NCBI GenBank assembly: GCA_024741835.1
Contig: JAENRP010000164.1
Coordinates: forward strand, 1,625 to 65,624
Length of the DNA: 64,000 nucleotides
DNA from: Diplocarpon mali
Lineage: Eukaryota; Ascomycota; Leotiomycetes; Helotiales; Drepanopezizaceae
Direction of reading: 5' to 3'
Part shown: positions 46,186-64,000 of the stretch, piece by piece
Layout: each line of letters begins with the position of its first letter
Position numbering within the stretch: position 1 is the first letter of the stretch
Notes under the pieces: model-generated
Seen by the model: the letters and a program-made list of their open reading frames with translations, nothing else
Database searches by the model: none
What the model was told of the DNA's origin: nothing
Position numbers and translations under genes: made by a program

Positions 46186-47814
46186 GCATGGATTCCGCCA
46201 CAGCGAGCTGCTCTCGCAGGTCGCTGGCGGCAGTTATACTCCTTGCTGGAACACGGCTGAAGGGTCGCGCGTCAGCTAATGCTTGACGAAGTCACCCGAG
46301 AAATATGTGGCTTGTTTTTTTTTATCCTGAGGTCTTGCGAGACGAAGAAAGTTTCGTTGGGCATATGCTTCTGTGGTGGAGGGAATGCTGGTCCATTAAC
46401 GCCGGCTAGGGCTTAGAGCCGATGAGACTCGAAAGAAAGGGTTCGGCGTCCTCGTGTCAGGCTCCCGTCGTAAGTGAGGAACGCTGACTGTTCCGCCAGG
46501 AAGCGGTATGGCTGCCGTCGGCCGAGAGTGAATGTTTCGAGGACCCGTCGCAGTAGTGCGTTTTACGAGAGGGCGTGCCTTTGCATTATATGTCGTCTGA
46601 TCTACTAAGTTACCCAGGCATTGGCCAGAATATCGTAGTCAGTAATTGAAATCGCGGCCCCGTCTGAAGAGTGAATCGAAGCGCGCCTATGGTTCGCCAT
46701 GGACGAGACGGAGAGAACAAGATGCTTGATGCATGTGGGCAGAAACGGGACCTGGGAGTTCATCAACTTCGGATTATGCCCTGGATCAAGTCAAGCCGAA
46801 TCGGGACGGGGGCATCCAAGCACAGAAGATGCCGCGCGGGCCAGCATGGGGAGGAAAAGTAAAGCTGACTTGACAAGCAGGGACCGCGTTGACGGCCACT
46901 GAGCGCAACAAGGATGCTGGGAACGAGCGGCGGGCCGGCGCTGCAAGGCCGTCTCTCGTTCTCTCTCGTTCTGCTGCTGCTGCTTGCGCTGCGAGGGAAG
47001 CTTTGGAGGGAAGCTCTTGGAGGGGAATGTTGCGAGCCGTCGCCCAGCAGCAGATACGAGAACCACGCCGGTGCTGTCGGCGGCTCCCGAAGGGCAACGG
47101 ACGAAATCGAGAGGACCAGGGAGACGAAGGATGGAAGGAACTTGGAAGGAAGCCAGAGAATTCAATTCCAGCCCATTTGGGCGTTGCGTGGTGGTGACAG
47201 GGGCAACCCCCCGGCCTGCGCAGCAGCGGAGCTTGGATCGCTTCCCAAGCATTGCCTCCAAGGCGAGAAATTGGGACTTATGCGCATCGTTATGCGCAGG
47301 GATGGCTGCCAACATTCTATTAAAATCGATGGAAACCGCCTCGGCGGCGGAGATGACGACGTAATGCCGCCCCAAACCAGCGCGATGAAGAATACCAAAA
47401 TAAATCAAGCTGGAGCAAAGGTCGTAAAAGATACGAACAGAGGTAGTAGATGGCCCTGCGGCGTCGGCGGTTGTAGATGTCGCGCCGTGCAGCAAGGCTC
47501 GACGCTGGGACTGCCCAGCAGCAGAGGAATGCGAATCAAAGCACGTCAACCCGCCCACTTGGACCGTTTGAAAAGGACGATCAGGTGAGCCGCAATGCAG
47601 ATGCACAGATGCAGCATTCAGGCCGGCCAGGACGGACAATGCGATATGCGCTCGCGGTCTGCATTGCCCTCTGGCCGGCGAGTCGGGGAGAGCGCTCCGC
47701 CAGCTCGACCGAGAAGCAGCAGGCTGGCGAGGTCTGGAAGCCATCATGGAGTCCAGCCAGCGAGCCCAGTCCGAATAGAACAGCAGGACAGGATACGATC
47801 AATTTGATCATGGA

Positions 47815-47832
47815 TCGACAATCGATTGTCGA
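47815..47832. repeat. 18-bp perfect palindrome
   Basis: TCGACAATCGATTGTCGA reads the same on both strands. A second, imperfect GATCAATTTGATC dyad lies directly upstream at 47797-47809. Confidence 0.95.
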
Positions 47833-48777
47833 GTAGCCGCATTCCCTCTCCCGATCTCTATTCATATCCCAATAGATCCATATCCATATTCAGATACTTA
47901 TCCCTATCCTTGCAGACTAATATTAGCCTGCTCTTGCCCATCAATTCGGTAGCTGTTGCTGATGAGCCGTGAACTGGAGCCGAAGCTGGAAAGGCCGCGT
48001 TCCCGCCGTGAGGCATAAGGTATTGATTGAAATGGAGATGCCCTCGGGGCGGAGAGTGGCGTGGTGGAGTGGATGCACACAGCATTCTGCGCCCCTGCAC
48101 CTGTGCACAAGGCATGAATGATCCCCGGCGCTCGAAGAGGTCTATCCGATTATCAGGAGATGTTCGTTCCACCCTGAACAATGCCGCTGCGACAACAAAG
48201 CAGGGCAGAATGGAACAGGGGCGTCTGCTCGCATGCCCAGCCGCGCATAGCCAGAAAAGGGGGGTTTCCTGCAATAGGAGTACTGGAGTAGAGCATTCCT
48301 CCTTAGAAGCCGAGCTGTCCGAGAGACTGTTCGTCGTGTGCTGGATCTGCCAGAAGCCCTGCGTGGACAGGATTGCCAGTGTTTGTGCTTGAGGACGAGT
48401 GTCAATGTGTCGCAGGATGTGTTTGGAGCCGAACGAGCTGGATGCGTGGAGGGAGAGACTCGAGAGGAGGGGCGGGGGCGCTAGGGCGAGGCAAATGAGA
48501 AGGGAAAGGGGAAGGAAAAGGGGAATGGAGACGGAAATGCAAACAGGATCATTAGGAAACAATGCATTGGAAATGGAAACAAAAAGGGAGGGGGCTCCGC
48601 TTTATGATAGTGAAATTTTAATCTGACTGGAGTCCGTGTCTGGGTCGTGCCCGGGGCAAAAGAGAGAGGTGGCCCAGCTATGATGGATGAACTATATAAA
48701 AGCTGCTTCTTAGGCCGTTCTAGCCTCTTGGGAGCAGAAGCGCTGTACAGAGTACGAGGAATACCCTTCAGCTAGGT

Positions 48778-48810
48778 ATGCATTCATCTCCATGCATTCA
48801 TCTCCATGCA
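48778..48810. repeat. Tandem 14-bp duplication
   Basis: ATGCATTCATCTCC occurs twice in tandem, followed by a partial third copy (ATGCA). Confidence 0.95.
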
Positions 48811-49461
48811 GACAGATAGATGTATTGATATCAACGGCCTGCGGGTGCAAGCTGCCCGCCTCGTGGCTGTCGCTCGTCGGCCTCTCGTATGAGAACGTCC
48901 ACGTCTACTGCAGAGATTGTCACTCCGCAATAATCGCCCCAGGGATCAGCGCCTGACCCAGCAGGCGGGCTTGCTGTTCTGCTCTGTTCCTGCATCTATC
49001 GCATCGCATCGCATGCAGGAAATACGAACCGCTGCTCGAGCGAGTGCGGCTGACTTACTCGTATCAGATGCGTCGGAGCGAAGCCAATGAAGGAATTCAA
49101 ATTTCTGGCATGATACGTCAATCACATGAGGCTCCGGACTAGATCTCCTGGTTGGAACATTGCTCTCACAAAATCTTCTTCCCTTACCACCAACCATGTT
49201 CATACATATTGCTACATATCGTATTGTTGGCCGGGTACCTCGCACCAGATGCACCAGATGGCGATCCTCACGCACGTGGACTCCATCTACTATACATGAA
49301 TGCGTGCTTGCATTTCGTGCTTATACATACTGCTACATTATTGACGCCATCCCTCCAATCAAACGCCCGATACCCAGATCCCATGTTCTCGCAATGATAG
49401 ATCACCGGAGCAGAGCTAAATCTCCATGGCCGACAGCTGGCCCAGCACGATCCCCGATTCC

Positions 49462-57036
<7,575 letters not shown>

Positions 57037-57492
57037 TTTGACGAGACGTTAAGAAACGTCGAGATGCCAAACTCCTGTTGTTGATTTACTGACGTTCCGT
57101 AGACAAGTAGATTTTTTTAGTCGCGACTTCATTAGCGCATCTCCATCGAAAATCGCGGCTGCTGAGTCATTCGTCGGCCGCAGCGCTTACTGACCAAAGG
57201 TAGGCTTTCTATCTTCAGTATCTAGAAACATGACGGGAAATTATCATAGCTCTCATAAAATACTTGTAATGGATAATTCATCAAATACTAGTGGAGTAGT
57301 CCAATCATCGGCGGAAAAAGCCAGCATATGCAATTTGAATGCGATATCTCACAGTCACGAGACCGCCAGTGCCAAGACAGTTTCACTAAGGCGTAAATTA
57401 GCGAGATCAATCCCACAGACAATCTCGACGATTTTATCGCCGTCTACGCTCTACAACGACTCACGACAAACATCCCGACAACTATCGCCAAA
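57037..57492. promoter_or_regulatory. Divergent promoter of PRP8 and eL34
   Basis: The two start codons are 456 bp apart on opposite strands, so this segment serves both genes. No motif stands out strongly. Confidence 0.55.
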
Positions 57493-58248
57493 ATGTCGTC
57501 CAACAGACTCCTGTACAGACGCCGTAACCCGTAAGAATCCCCAAAGCCCAGGCACCGTTACCAAATTTCGAGTATTAGCGCTTTTGCGAAGGCATTCTCA
57601 AGCGCTATCGCAACACATAATACTGCCAATGGATATAGAGACTAATATCAGGTAGATATAACACCAAGAGCAACAAGGTTCGAGTGATCAAGACACCCGG
57701 AGGAAGCTTGAGATATTTGCACATCAAGAAGGCCGGCACAGGTTAGTGTTTGCTGCCCTCAACAAGTTCCTCGAAAAACGTATTCACTTGGGTCTTTGCT
57801 AACAGATTGTAGCCCCCAAGTGTGGAGACTGTGGAACCAAGTTGCCAGGTGTAAGTGACTCAGAATACACCGACCCGTAGATTCTTTCGAAGTCAGGATG
57901 TGGATTACGCTGGGCTGGGCATGTACTGGGCAACATCACCATTCGGCGCTGTAGCCTCAAGCTATGGAAAGAGACCGGTCCGCTGATTTCACCGCTCGAG
58001 CACATAACACTTGTGGAGGCGTATCAAGATCGAGAGATGAGAGACTAACACTAGTCTCCTGACAGATCCCAGCTCTCAGACCCCGCGAATACTCCCAGGT
58101 ATCCCGCCCAAAAAAGACTGTTCAGCGTGCCTACGGAGGATCGAGATGCGCCAACTGCGTTCGGGATCGTATCGTTCGGGCTTTCTTGATTGAGGAGCAG
58201 AAGATTGTCAAGAAGGTTCTTAAGGAGTCTCAGCAAAAGAAGCGTTAA
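57493..58248 (+). CDS. RPL34: Cytosolic 60S ribosomal protein eL34
   Basis: Four exons (57493-57530, 57656-57741, 57813-57850, 58066-58248) encode 114 residues. Introns are 125, 71 and 215 nt with donors GTAAGA, GTTAGT and GTAAGT. The spliced protein runs [40 protein letters not shown], then a zinc ribbon with CGDC and CANC pairs ([37 protein letters not shown]) and a Lys-rich tail ending QQKKR. This is eL34 over its full length. It lies on the solvent side of the large subunit. The third intron is by far the longest and falls exactly after the first zinc-binding pair. Confidence 0.96.
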
Positions 58249-59560
58249 GGGGGAGATGTTGGTTCGATTGCTTTGAGGTGTTTGATTGGGCAGGGTCTGT
58301 AAGGAATCAGCGGAAAATAGCCATACCTCAGGACTCCCTGAAATATGGAGACTTGATTGCCAATAACACAACTCGTCCGTGAGTTATCGCATCTCGCATG
58401 ATGGGTTCATTGTCCTTCTAGAATACTGTGAGCTTGCGAGGAGGACTGGTATCATATCATGCTAGTGATATTGTGTGGCTCATAGGTTCCAATTCCGGTA
58501 ATAAGCGAATCCAACGAGGAACATGTATCTTCATTTGGACTTTCCAAGCTCGTCCAACTTTCCATGGGTTAGGTTCGCTTTCTTGATCCTTACGAAATAA
58601 CGTTCCCTCTTGGAAGGCTTTCTCTACAACAGAGATTACACATGCGAGACCTGGTAGCTTCCTTAGCCCTGTACGGGCGAGCTGCATTTGTCAACGTCGG
58701 GTGAGCCACACGTTTTTCATCTAATGTATAAAGGTCTCGAATTAGCCATTTTCTTTGCACACACCGCGTTCCACTACCTTGAGAAACTCAGCAACAACCA
58801 TACTAAATTAATTCTTACAGTCATGGTCAAACATGCAAAGCCGCAGCCTGTCTCCTTGGACCATGACATTACACTTGGTAGTTTTGGCACCGCAAGTATG
58901 TTCATTTGATGCAACGCAGCTCTCAGCAATTTTCGGAAGCAAGGGAAGCGTCGACTCACTGCTGAGGAAAGAATTTACTGTTAATTGTAACAAGCATATA
59001 ATAGACCTGGAGATAATCACTGAGGAACAACTTTTACCATCTACTTGGACAGACGGCACCATTGCCAATCTGCAACGGAAATAATGGTTTGTACCCTAGG
59101 TTACAAATATAAATATAAATCTCAGCGATATCAAATATATACATCTATAATAAAATAGAGTAACAAAATCATGTAAGTCGTATAGCCACAAAACTCTAAT
59201 AGATCGACTTCTTTGAGCTTACGTGTTTGAACTTATGATCTATGCAAACTTTTTTTAATAATTGAAAAAATCGGTTTTATTTTAACAAGTACTTGTAGTG
59301 TGTCTTGGATGGACTTTATCACGTAGCCTATCTAAGACCCTTGATTTTTTGACTCGGGCGCGTGACGCCCACTGGAGAACCAAGAGGGAGCTTGGACTTG
59401 TGACTTTTAGACTGGCTAATGATAACAGTATTGTCGCCTCCAAACTCCTACATCTCAGGCGCTTTTCTTTCTAGAATCACACACGGATCTCTCATTTCTC
59501 TCACATTCATAGATCTCAAGTCTGTCTATCTTCCTGATCGTTCATATTTCAGCCTTGATT
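58249..59560. other. 1.3-kb gap between eL34 and PHO8
   Basis: Several overlapping frames of 60-86 codons occur at 58457-59084 on both strands, including one plus-strand frame (58833-59084) with a charged tail ITEEQLLPSTWTDGTI. None is recognisable, and I could not join them into a gene. The segment 59090-59300 is AT-rich. The last 150 bp are pyrimidine-rich and act as the PHO8 promoter or leader. Confidence 0.45.
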
Positions 59561-61427
59561 ATGACGCCCACTGAGCCGTTATTTACCAGCACTAGAAGAA
59601 ATTCATCCTTACATTCGCAAGAACGTGCTGCGGACGAGGATACGGCGCTCTTGGGAGATAAAGGGATAGAATATAATCCCTCTCGAAAACGGGCTGGTTT
59701 CTGGCGCGAAGTTGGGTTATTCACATGGGCTCTACTCGCAACTGCTGCTATCATTGTCCTGGCGCTTTATTCGCAGCACCAAGGAACATATCACCATGAT
59801 CAGGAGGGGCAATCCAAACCACCTAAGCGGGCTGGGAAGCGTAACTTGATCTTTATGGTATCGGATGGTATGGGGCCGGCCAGCCTGTCTATGACTCGAT
59901 CTTTTCGGCAGTACACAGGTAGCATCCCAGCTTTCCCAGTCCCAAATTTTGCTAATGATTTCAGACGGCCTACCTATTGACGATACTCTTGTCCTTGACC
60001 AGCACCTTATTGGATCCTCACGAACGCGGTCAAGCAGCAGTCTTGTTACCGATTCAGCTGCTGGTGCAACGGCGTTTTCTTGCGGACTGAAGAGCTATAA
60101 CGGAGCTATATCTATGCTCCCAGACCACAAACCCTGCGGAACAGTGCTGGAAGCTGCAAAGAGAGCTGGGTACATGACTGGATTGGTGGTGACAACAGAT
60201 ATTACGGATGCCACACCAGCTTGTTTTGCTTCACACGTTAAGACCAGATCAGAGGAGGACTTGATCGCGCAACAAGAAGTCGGTGAACACCCCCTCGGGC
60301 GAGTCGTGGATCTATTGCTCGGAGGTGGCCAATGCCATTTCCTTGGGAACGATTCTGAAGGTGGATGCCGAGCAGATGATAGGGATATTATTAAGCTGGC
60401 ACAAGAAAAGTTCGGATGGAATTACATTAACAATCGCAAAGATTTCGATGAGCTAAAGCTCGGAAGCAATGTTAAATTACCACTACTTGGTCTATTTGCT
60501 GATAGGGATATACCGTTCGAGATTGACAGACGGAATCTCAACGACGTGTATCCTTCGTTGGATGAGATGACCCGAACTGCCTTGAGAGCTCTTGAAGCTG
60601 CAACCAAAGACAGCGATAAGGGTTTCTTCCTTATGATTGAAGGCAGTAGAATTGATCACGCAGGGCACGGCAACGATCCAGCTGCACAGGTCCATGAGGT
60701 CATTGCTTATGATGCAGCTTTTTCGTCAGTTGTTGAGTTTCTCGAGAGGTCGGAAGATGACGGTATATTGGTAGCGACATCTGATCATGAAACTGGAGGC
60801 CTCTCTGTTGCAAGACGTAGGTTTCAAATGCAAGGTCTCACAAAGAAGACTCTGACATTCATAGAAATTCACCCTCAATATCCGTCATACAAATGGTATC
60901 CCCAAGTCCTCGCCAATGCATCCCATTCCTCTGAGCACTTGGCCAGACAATTGAGGGCACATATTGCCGAGCATGGTAACCACAACGAACTTGGAAAATA
61001 CATCAGCGAACACCTTATTCAAAAAGGCTTGGGTATTATGGACGCAAGCGAACAAGAGCTACAGTCACTTATCGAGAATCCATTACTCAGCGTCTATACC
61101 TTCGCGGACATGATAAGCCGTCGAGCACAAATCGGATGGTCAACCCATGGCCATTCTGCTGTCGATGTCAATATCTACGGGACGGACGGCTCGGAAGGCT
61201 TGCACGGCAATCACGAGAATACCGAAGTAGGCGAATTTCTCCAAAACTACCTAGAGCTTGATATTCAGCCTATCACCGATGAGTTGGTCGACAAGTTGAA
61301 CACCTTCAGCAGTTCAATGAATGGTAAAACCTGGGCGGGACGGACACCTAGCGAGGAGGATAGCGATTCGGCATTAGACCACTATCAAACACTCGGAAGG
61401 ACCGCGCCTCGAGTGAGGATCAGATAG
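59561..61427 (+). CDS. PHO8: Vacuolar (repressible) alkaline phosphatase
   Basis: Two exons (59561-59918 and 59965-61427) encode 606 residues. The 46-nt intron has GTAGCA, a GCTAAT branch site and CAG. The layout is that of a type II membrane protein: a cytosolic head of about 50 residues, then one membrane segment (VGLFTWALLATAAIIVLALY). The luminal alkaline phosphatase domain follows, with metal-binding Asp102 in FMVSDGMGPASLSM and the catalytic serine at residue 150 in VTDSAAGATAFSCG. Further metal-binding segments are ATSDHETGGLSV, IEGSRIDHAGHGND and the C-terminal STHGHSAVDVNIYG. Yeast Pho8 reaches the vacuole by the AP-3 route and is cleaved there; the acidic EDTALL run at residues 26-31 resembles an AP-3 dileucine signal. 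The enzyme releases phosphate from phosphomonoesters. Confidence 0.97.
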
Positions 61428-62280
61428 ATAGCATTCTCCCATCATGTGCGTTCAACAGTAATCGACAATTCTCACTGTACATTTTCCCTTGGCTGCAGGA
61501 AGCAAAACTTCCTTTCCTACACGTCATCAAGGACAAACGACTAGACCTGTCTCCGATTGTCACACAGCCATAGTTCGTTTGTGCGGCAAATCATTGTAAT
61601 TTCTTCCTCTTGGGATTTCTCTCCGAAGATAGGGCTACCAGAAGTCCAAGCAAAACCTTTGAGCCGTTCAAACGCCATAGACGCACACAAACCTAGTGGC
61701 TTAGTTTGCCGGCCTCCCCTCATGTTTGCAGACATTCAGCCAGCCGTCCACAATCCCATTGTTTTACATCCATCCTGCTCAATTCATCACAACCCTCACA
61801 GTCACTTCTAACACAATCATCCCAACCCATCAGCTTCCCCATCTATCCTCCCTAAACGAAAGAAAAGCAGCTATCGTAGCCAGGTCACCGGTTGAGCCAC
61901 ACCCAAAGATCAGATGAAGGAAAAAGGCGTGCTCCACGATGCACCAACGCAGAACTCATTTATCACAGCTGAGGAGCAGAAGTCCCGACAGTGGACATGT
62001 GCCACGTCTTTCTCATATGACCCTCCGGTTTCTTGAAGCGCAGCGCCACTTGGCGCGTGTACTTGTACTTGAGCGTGGCCATCGTCAACCTGGTATCACG
62101 GAGGTAGACACTCGCAGTCCTCAGCTCTGCCCTTCGACAATTCGAGCCTCCTATACACTGAACCAAATCACAGGAAACCGCCCCCAGAGGACGAAACACC
62201 AAAAAAAAAAAAAAAATAAAAAAAAATAAAAAAAAAAATTGAGCCCTTGACCATAGCCGCACCCACGTTCTAGAATCAAA
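61428..62280. other. Gap between PHO8 and the small cysteine-rich gene
   Basis: This 853-bp stretch ends in a long oligo(A) run (62201-62238). Open frames on both strands are short; one minus-strand frame near 61963-62090 begins MATLKYKYTRQVALRFKKPE but is not recognised. Confidence 0.5.
62201..62238. repeat. Oligo(A) tract interrupted by T
   Basis: About 35 A residues broken by two T lie roughly 40 bp upstream of the next start codon. This could be a poly(dA:dT) promoter element or the fossil tail of a retrocopy; no retrocopy is visible beside it. Confidence 0.85.
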
Positions 62281-62586
62281 ATGTGCATATACCACCTCGC
62301 CGAGTCTCCCTGCGGACACACAACTATACTTGCGGGCTCACACTGCTACCTCATCTACGCACAACTGCAGCGCATTAATGATCCACGCCAGCTTGCTCAG
62401 CGAGGCCTACCTTTTGAGATGCCGCAGGAGTGCATGCCGAACAGGAAGAATATCAGGCATAGCTACACTAATAGATTTTGCAGCGTCGAGTGCAGGAATA
62501 ATGGGCTATACGGGGAGAGATGCGGGACTATAGATGCGAGGTATGGACCCGGCTCGGAAAGGATTGGGGTCGGGTGGAGGTTTTGA
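62281..62586 (+). CDS. Small cysteine-rich protein, function unknown
   Basis: A single frame of 101 residues begins MCIYHLAESPCGHTTILAGS and carries paired cysteines: CGH, then HC about ten residues on, EC near the middle and FCSVEC followed by RCG. The spacing suggests a small metal-binding fold. The style of start, MC.YH followed by CGH, recurs in short fungal proteins of unknown role. There is no signal peptide, so it is not an obvious secreted effector. Coding potential is supported mainly by the cysteine pattern and by a start right after the oligo(A) tract. It ends GVGWRF. Confidence 0.55.
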   Translation: MCIYHLAESPCGHTTILAGSHCYLIYAQLQRINDPRQLAQRGLPFEMPQECMPNRKNIRHSYTNRFCSVECRNNGLYGERCGTIDARYGPGSERIGVGWRF

Positions 62587-63312
62587 AGATGGGAAGGAAG
62601 CACGAGCATTTTAAGAATGGGTGTGTATAGCTGTGTGTGCTTTGATGTTCATGAAGGTGTTTGGGAGTTTTCTGAAACTGGAGTTATCACTCCTAGGAGA
62701 GAGTTGAGGACATACCGTATTTACTCTCTTAGTGTGGACGAACTGTGCCTAATGGAAGCCCGTTGGCCGGACTTGATAAACAACACTTTTGAGCCTTGGG
62801 GACACGGAAATTTTCCATTATCAGACGTGATCGACTCCCACTCTTTGGTCCTCTTATCCGGGCCTCTTTAGCCCAATTATATCAAGCTCACTCACTGTCA
62901 AGCTATGCGGGAAGAATTTCGCGGTCAGCAAACAAAACAACCACTTTCAGACAAGTAAACCTGGGGACCGGCTTCTTCAGAAGCATGATGTCGAGAGAAA
63001 TGATGCCGCACTAATTCAAACTAAATTTGTCCACCATCGCGAAATGTGTTGCAAATGATTATTTGAAAAATTAGGTAAGTGCCTGGGACGAGAGCTGGCA
63101 ACAAAGCCCAGGACGTTGAACTTGAGTTCGGCCCCCGGGCCGTCTCAATCCCGATGACCTCGGCATCATTGCATCTTGCCGTTATCTCGATCATCACCAC
63201 ATGTCCATCGAATACCAAACTTTCATTTCGGACCCCCTCTCTCTATCCATCCTTGTTTCTTTTATACGAAATACTGTTACTTCCCAATATCAAGTCAAAC
63301 GTTCCCCTCGAG
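62587..63312. other. Gap before the PEX11C-like gene
   Basis: This holds one 84-codon plus-strand frame (62617-62871) without recognisable content. The final 130 bp are pyrimidine-rich and precede the start at 63313. Confidence 0.5.
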
Positions 63313-64000
63313 ATGTCTGACATCAGCGGCCCTCCCGCCGCAGACAGAAGCACCTCAAAAGCCACCCCCCCACCGCCAACTCTCAAAACGCTGCGCACCT
63401 GGCTCCCCGTCTACCTATCCAAGACAGACCAGACCCTCTCCCGGCTCTCAAATATTCTTGCCTCCCCCTCTCAAACCGACGCTCTCCTGTTAACAATCGG
63501 CTACAGCAGCCTCCTCGTCTCTTCCCTCCTCGCCAACATTTCCCTACCCCGAATCCGGCTGCAGGCACTCTCCCTAATCGAAAAAGCCATCAACCTGCCC
63601 CTGGGGAAACCCCTCTCTATCTCGACCTCTGAATTCCTCCCTTCGCTTCTCCTGATTACTTCGCAGCGACTGAAAGCCTTCTCAGCGCTCATCTCCGACT
63701 TCAGGATCTTCGTGCGCTTATGGGGTCTTGTCTCGCTGTACACCTGGGGCAGAAGTACATGGACGCAAGGAGGCGGTGACAGCATCGCGCGAGGAATCGC
63801 TGCCGCGCAGGTACTGATCAATATCGCGTTTCAATCTTTGGAGAATGGGGCGTATCTCGCTTCGAAGGGCGTGCTGGGCTGGAGCGGGGAGAAGCAAGGC
63901 AGGGCATGGGTATGGAGCTCAAGATTTTGGGCTGCGCATGTGGGTTTGGAGTTTGTGAGGCTGGGGAGAGAGAGGGTAGTCAGGGGGAAGGGGGGGAAGA
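63313..64000 (+). CDS. PEX11C-like peroxisomal membrane protein (5' part, cut by window end)
   Basis: An open frame of 229 codons runs to the right edge without a stop. It starts MSDISGPPAADRSTSKATPP and continues LKTLRTWLPVYLSKTDQTLS, DALLLTIGYSSLLVSSLLAN, FRIFVRLWGLVSLYTWGRS and VLINIAFQSLENGAYLASKG, followed by WVWSSRFWAAHVGLEFVRLG. This order of an amphipathic N-terminal helix, paired hydrophobic helices, an F-R-I-F/L-R-L-W-G-L block and a W.WSSRFW.AHVGLE block matches the Pex11 family, closest to the Pex11C/GIM5 type of filamentous fungi. These proteins act in peroxisome elongation and division. The C-terminal part, with the last membrane segment, is outside the window. Confidence 0.85.
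   Translation, partial: MSDISGPPAADRSTSKATPPPPTLKTLRTWLPVYLSKTDQTLSRLSNILASPSQTDALLLTIGYSSLLVSSLLANISLPRIRLQALSLIEKAINLPLGKPLSISTSEFLPSLLLITSQRLKAFSALISDFRIFVRLWGLVSLYTWGRSTWTQGGGDSIARGIAAAQVLINIAFQSLENGAYLASKGVLGWSGEKQGRAWVWSSRFWAAHVGLEFVRLGRERVVRGKGGK

Larger units (their letters stand above)
46186..49461. other. 3.3-kb region without a supportable gene
   Basis: This includes the promoter of the MYB-like gene and the 3' flank of PRP8. A 318-codon minus-strand frame at 46791-47747 is the longest open frame, but it has no recognisable content and overlaps equally long frames on the plus strand. An 18-bp perfect palindrome lies at 47815-47832 and a tandem 14-bp duplication at 48778-48810. No RNA gene is visible. 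Confidence 0.5.

Noticed and set aside
46791..47747. 318-codon minus-strand frame
   Set aside because: No family resemblance, no conserved block, and similar-length frames on the opposite strand (46914-47588). I treat it as chance.
57851..58065. Possible intron-encoded snoRNA in the long eL34 intron
   Set aside because: No convincing pair of C and D boxes or H/ACA signature could be placed.
58457..59084. Possible small gene between eL34 and PHO8
   Set aside because: Frames on both strands are short and could not be joined by plausible splice sites into a recognisable protein.

Overview
This window is nuclear DNA of a filamentous ascomycete (Pezizomycotina). The evidence is the many short GT-AG introns of about 45-160 nt with CTAAC/CTGAC-like branch sites, and a gene set that includes a complex I assembly factor, a vacuolar alkaline phosphatase, a Pex11C-type peroxisomal protein, a GPI-anchored cupredoxin and a fungal PRP8. 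A Leotiomycetes-like fungus is my best guess from protein style, but nothing in the window fixes the genus.

Eighteen protein genes can be supported, most with exon-intron structures worked out by hand. In order: a universal stress protein with an internal 43-residue tandem repeat (1876-4594, -); mitochondrial ribosomal protein uS7m (10055-11248, -); a 96-residue double-stranded-RNA-binding protein split over three exons (11917-12313, -); a nitronate monooxygenase (15311-16425, +); poly(A)-binding protein PAB1 (17301-19706, -); the HECT ubiquitin ligase HUL5 (20790-24457, +); a GPI-anchored cupredoxin (26558-27372, +); a membrane-anchored cytochrome b5-like/MAPR haem protein (28249-29127, -); cytosolic ribosomal proteins eS25 (29800-30463, -) and uS7/RPS5 (30731-31556, +) as a divergent pair; RAD5 (34476-37981, -) divergent from an NDUFAF6-type complex I assembly factor (38171-39383, +); a glutamine/histidine-rich MYB/SANT-like protein (45205-46185, -); PRP8 (49462-57036, -) divergent from ribosomal protein eL34 (57493-58248, +); alkaline phosphatase PHO8 (59561-61427, +); a small cysteine-rich protein (62281-62586, +); and the 5' part of a PEX11C-like gene running off the right edge (63313-64000, +).

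The core is mostly housekeeping: translation (three cytosolic ribosomal proteins, one mitochondrial ribosomal protein, PAB1), splicing (PRP8), post-replication repair (RAD5) and protein turnover (HUL5). Three head-to-head pairs share short promoters. Between these compact blocks lie long stretches without a supportable gene (1-1875, 4595-10054, 12314-15310, 31557-34475, 39384-45204, 46186-49461). Several are GC-rich and full of homopolymers and microsatellites, so they carry long but unconvincing open frames.

I did not find a clear new multi-gene system. The points most worth a second look are the oligo(A) tracts in the probable PAB1 leader, the seven introns packed into about 1.1 kb of PRP8, the split dsRNA-binding gene, a GC-AG intron in the NDUFAF6 homologue, a 4-nt start-codon exon and 16-nt microexon in eS25, and the 129-bp coding repeat in the stress protein.
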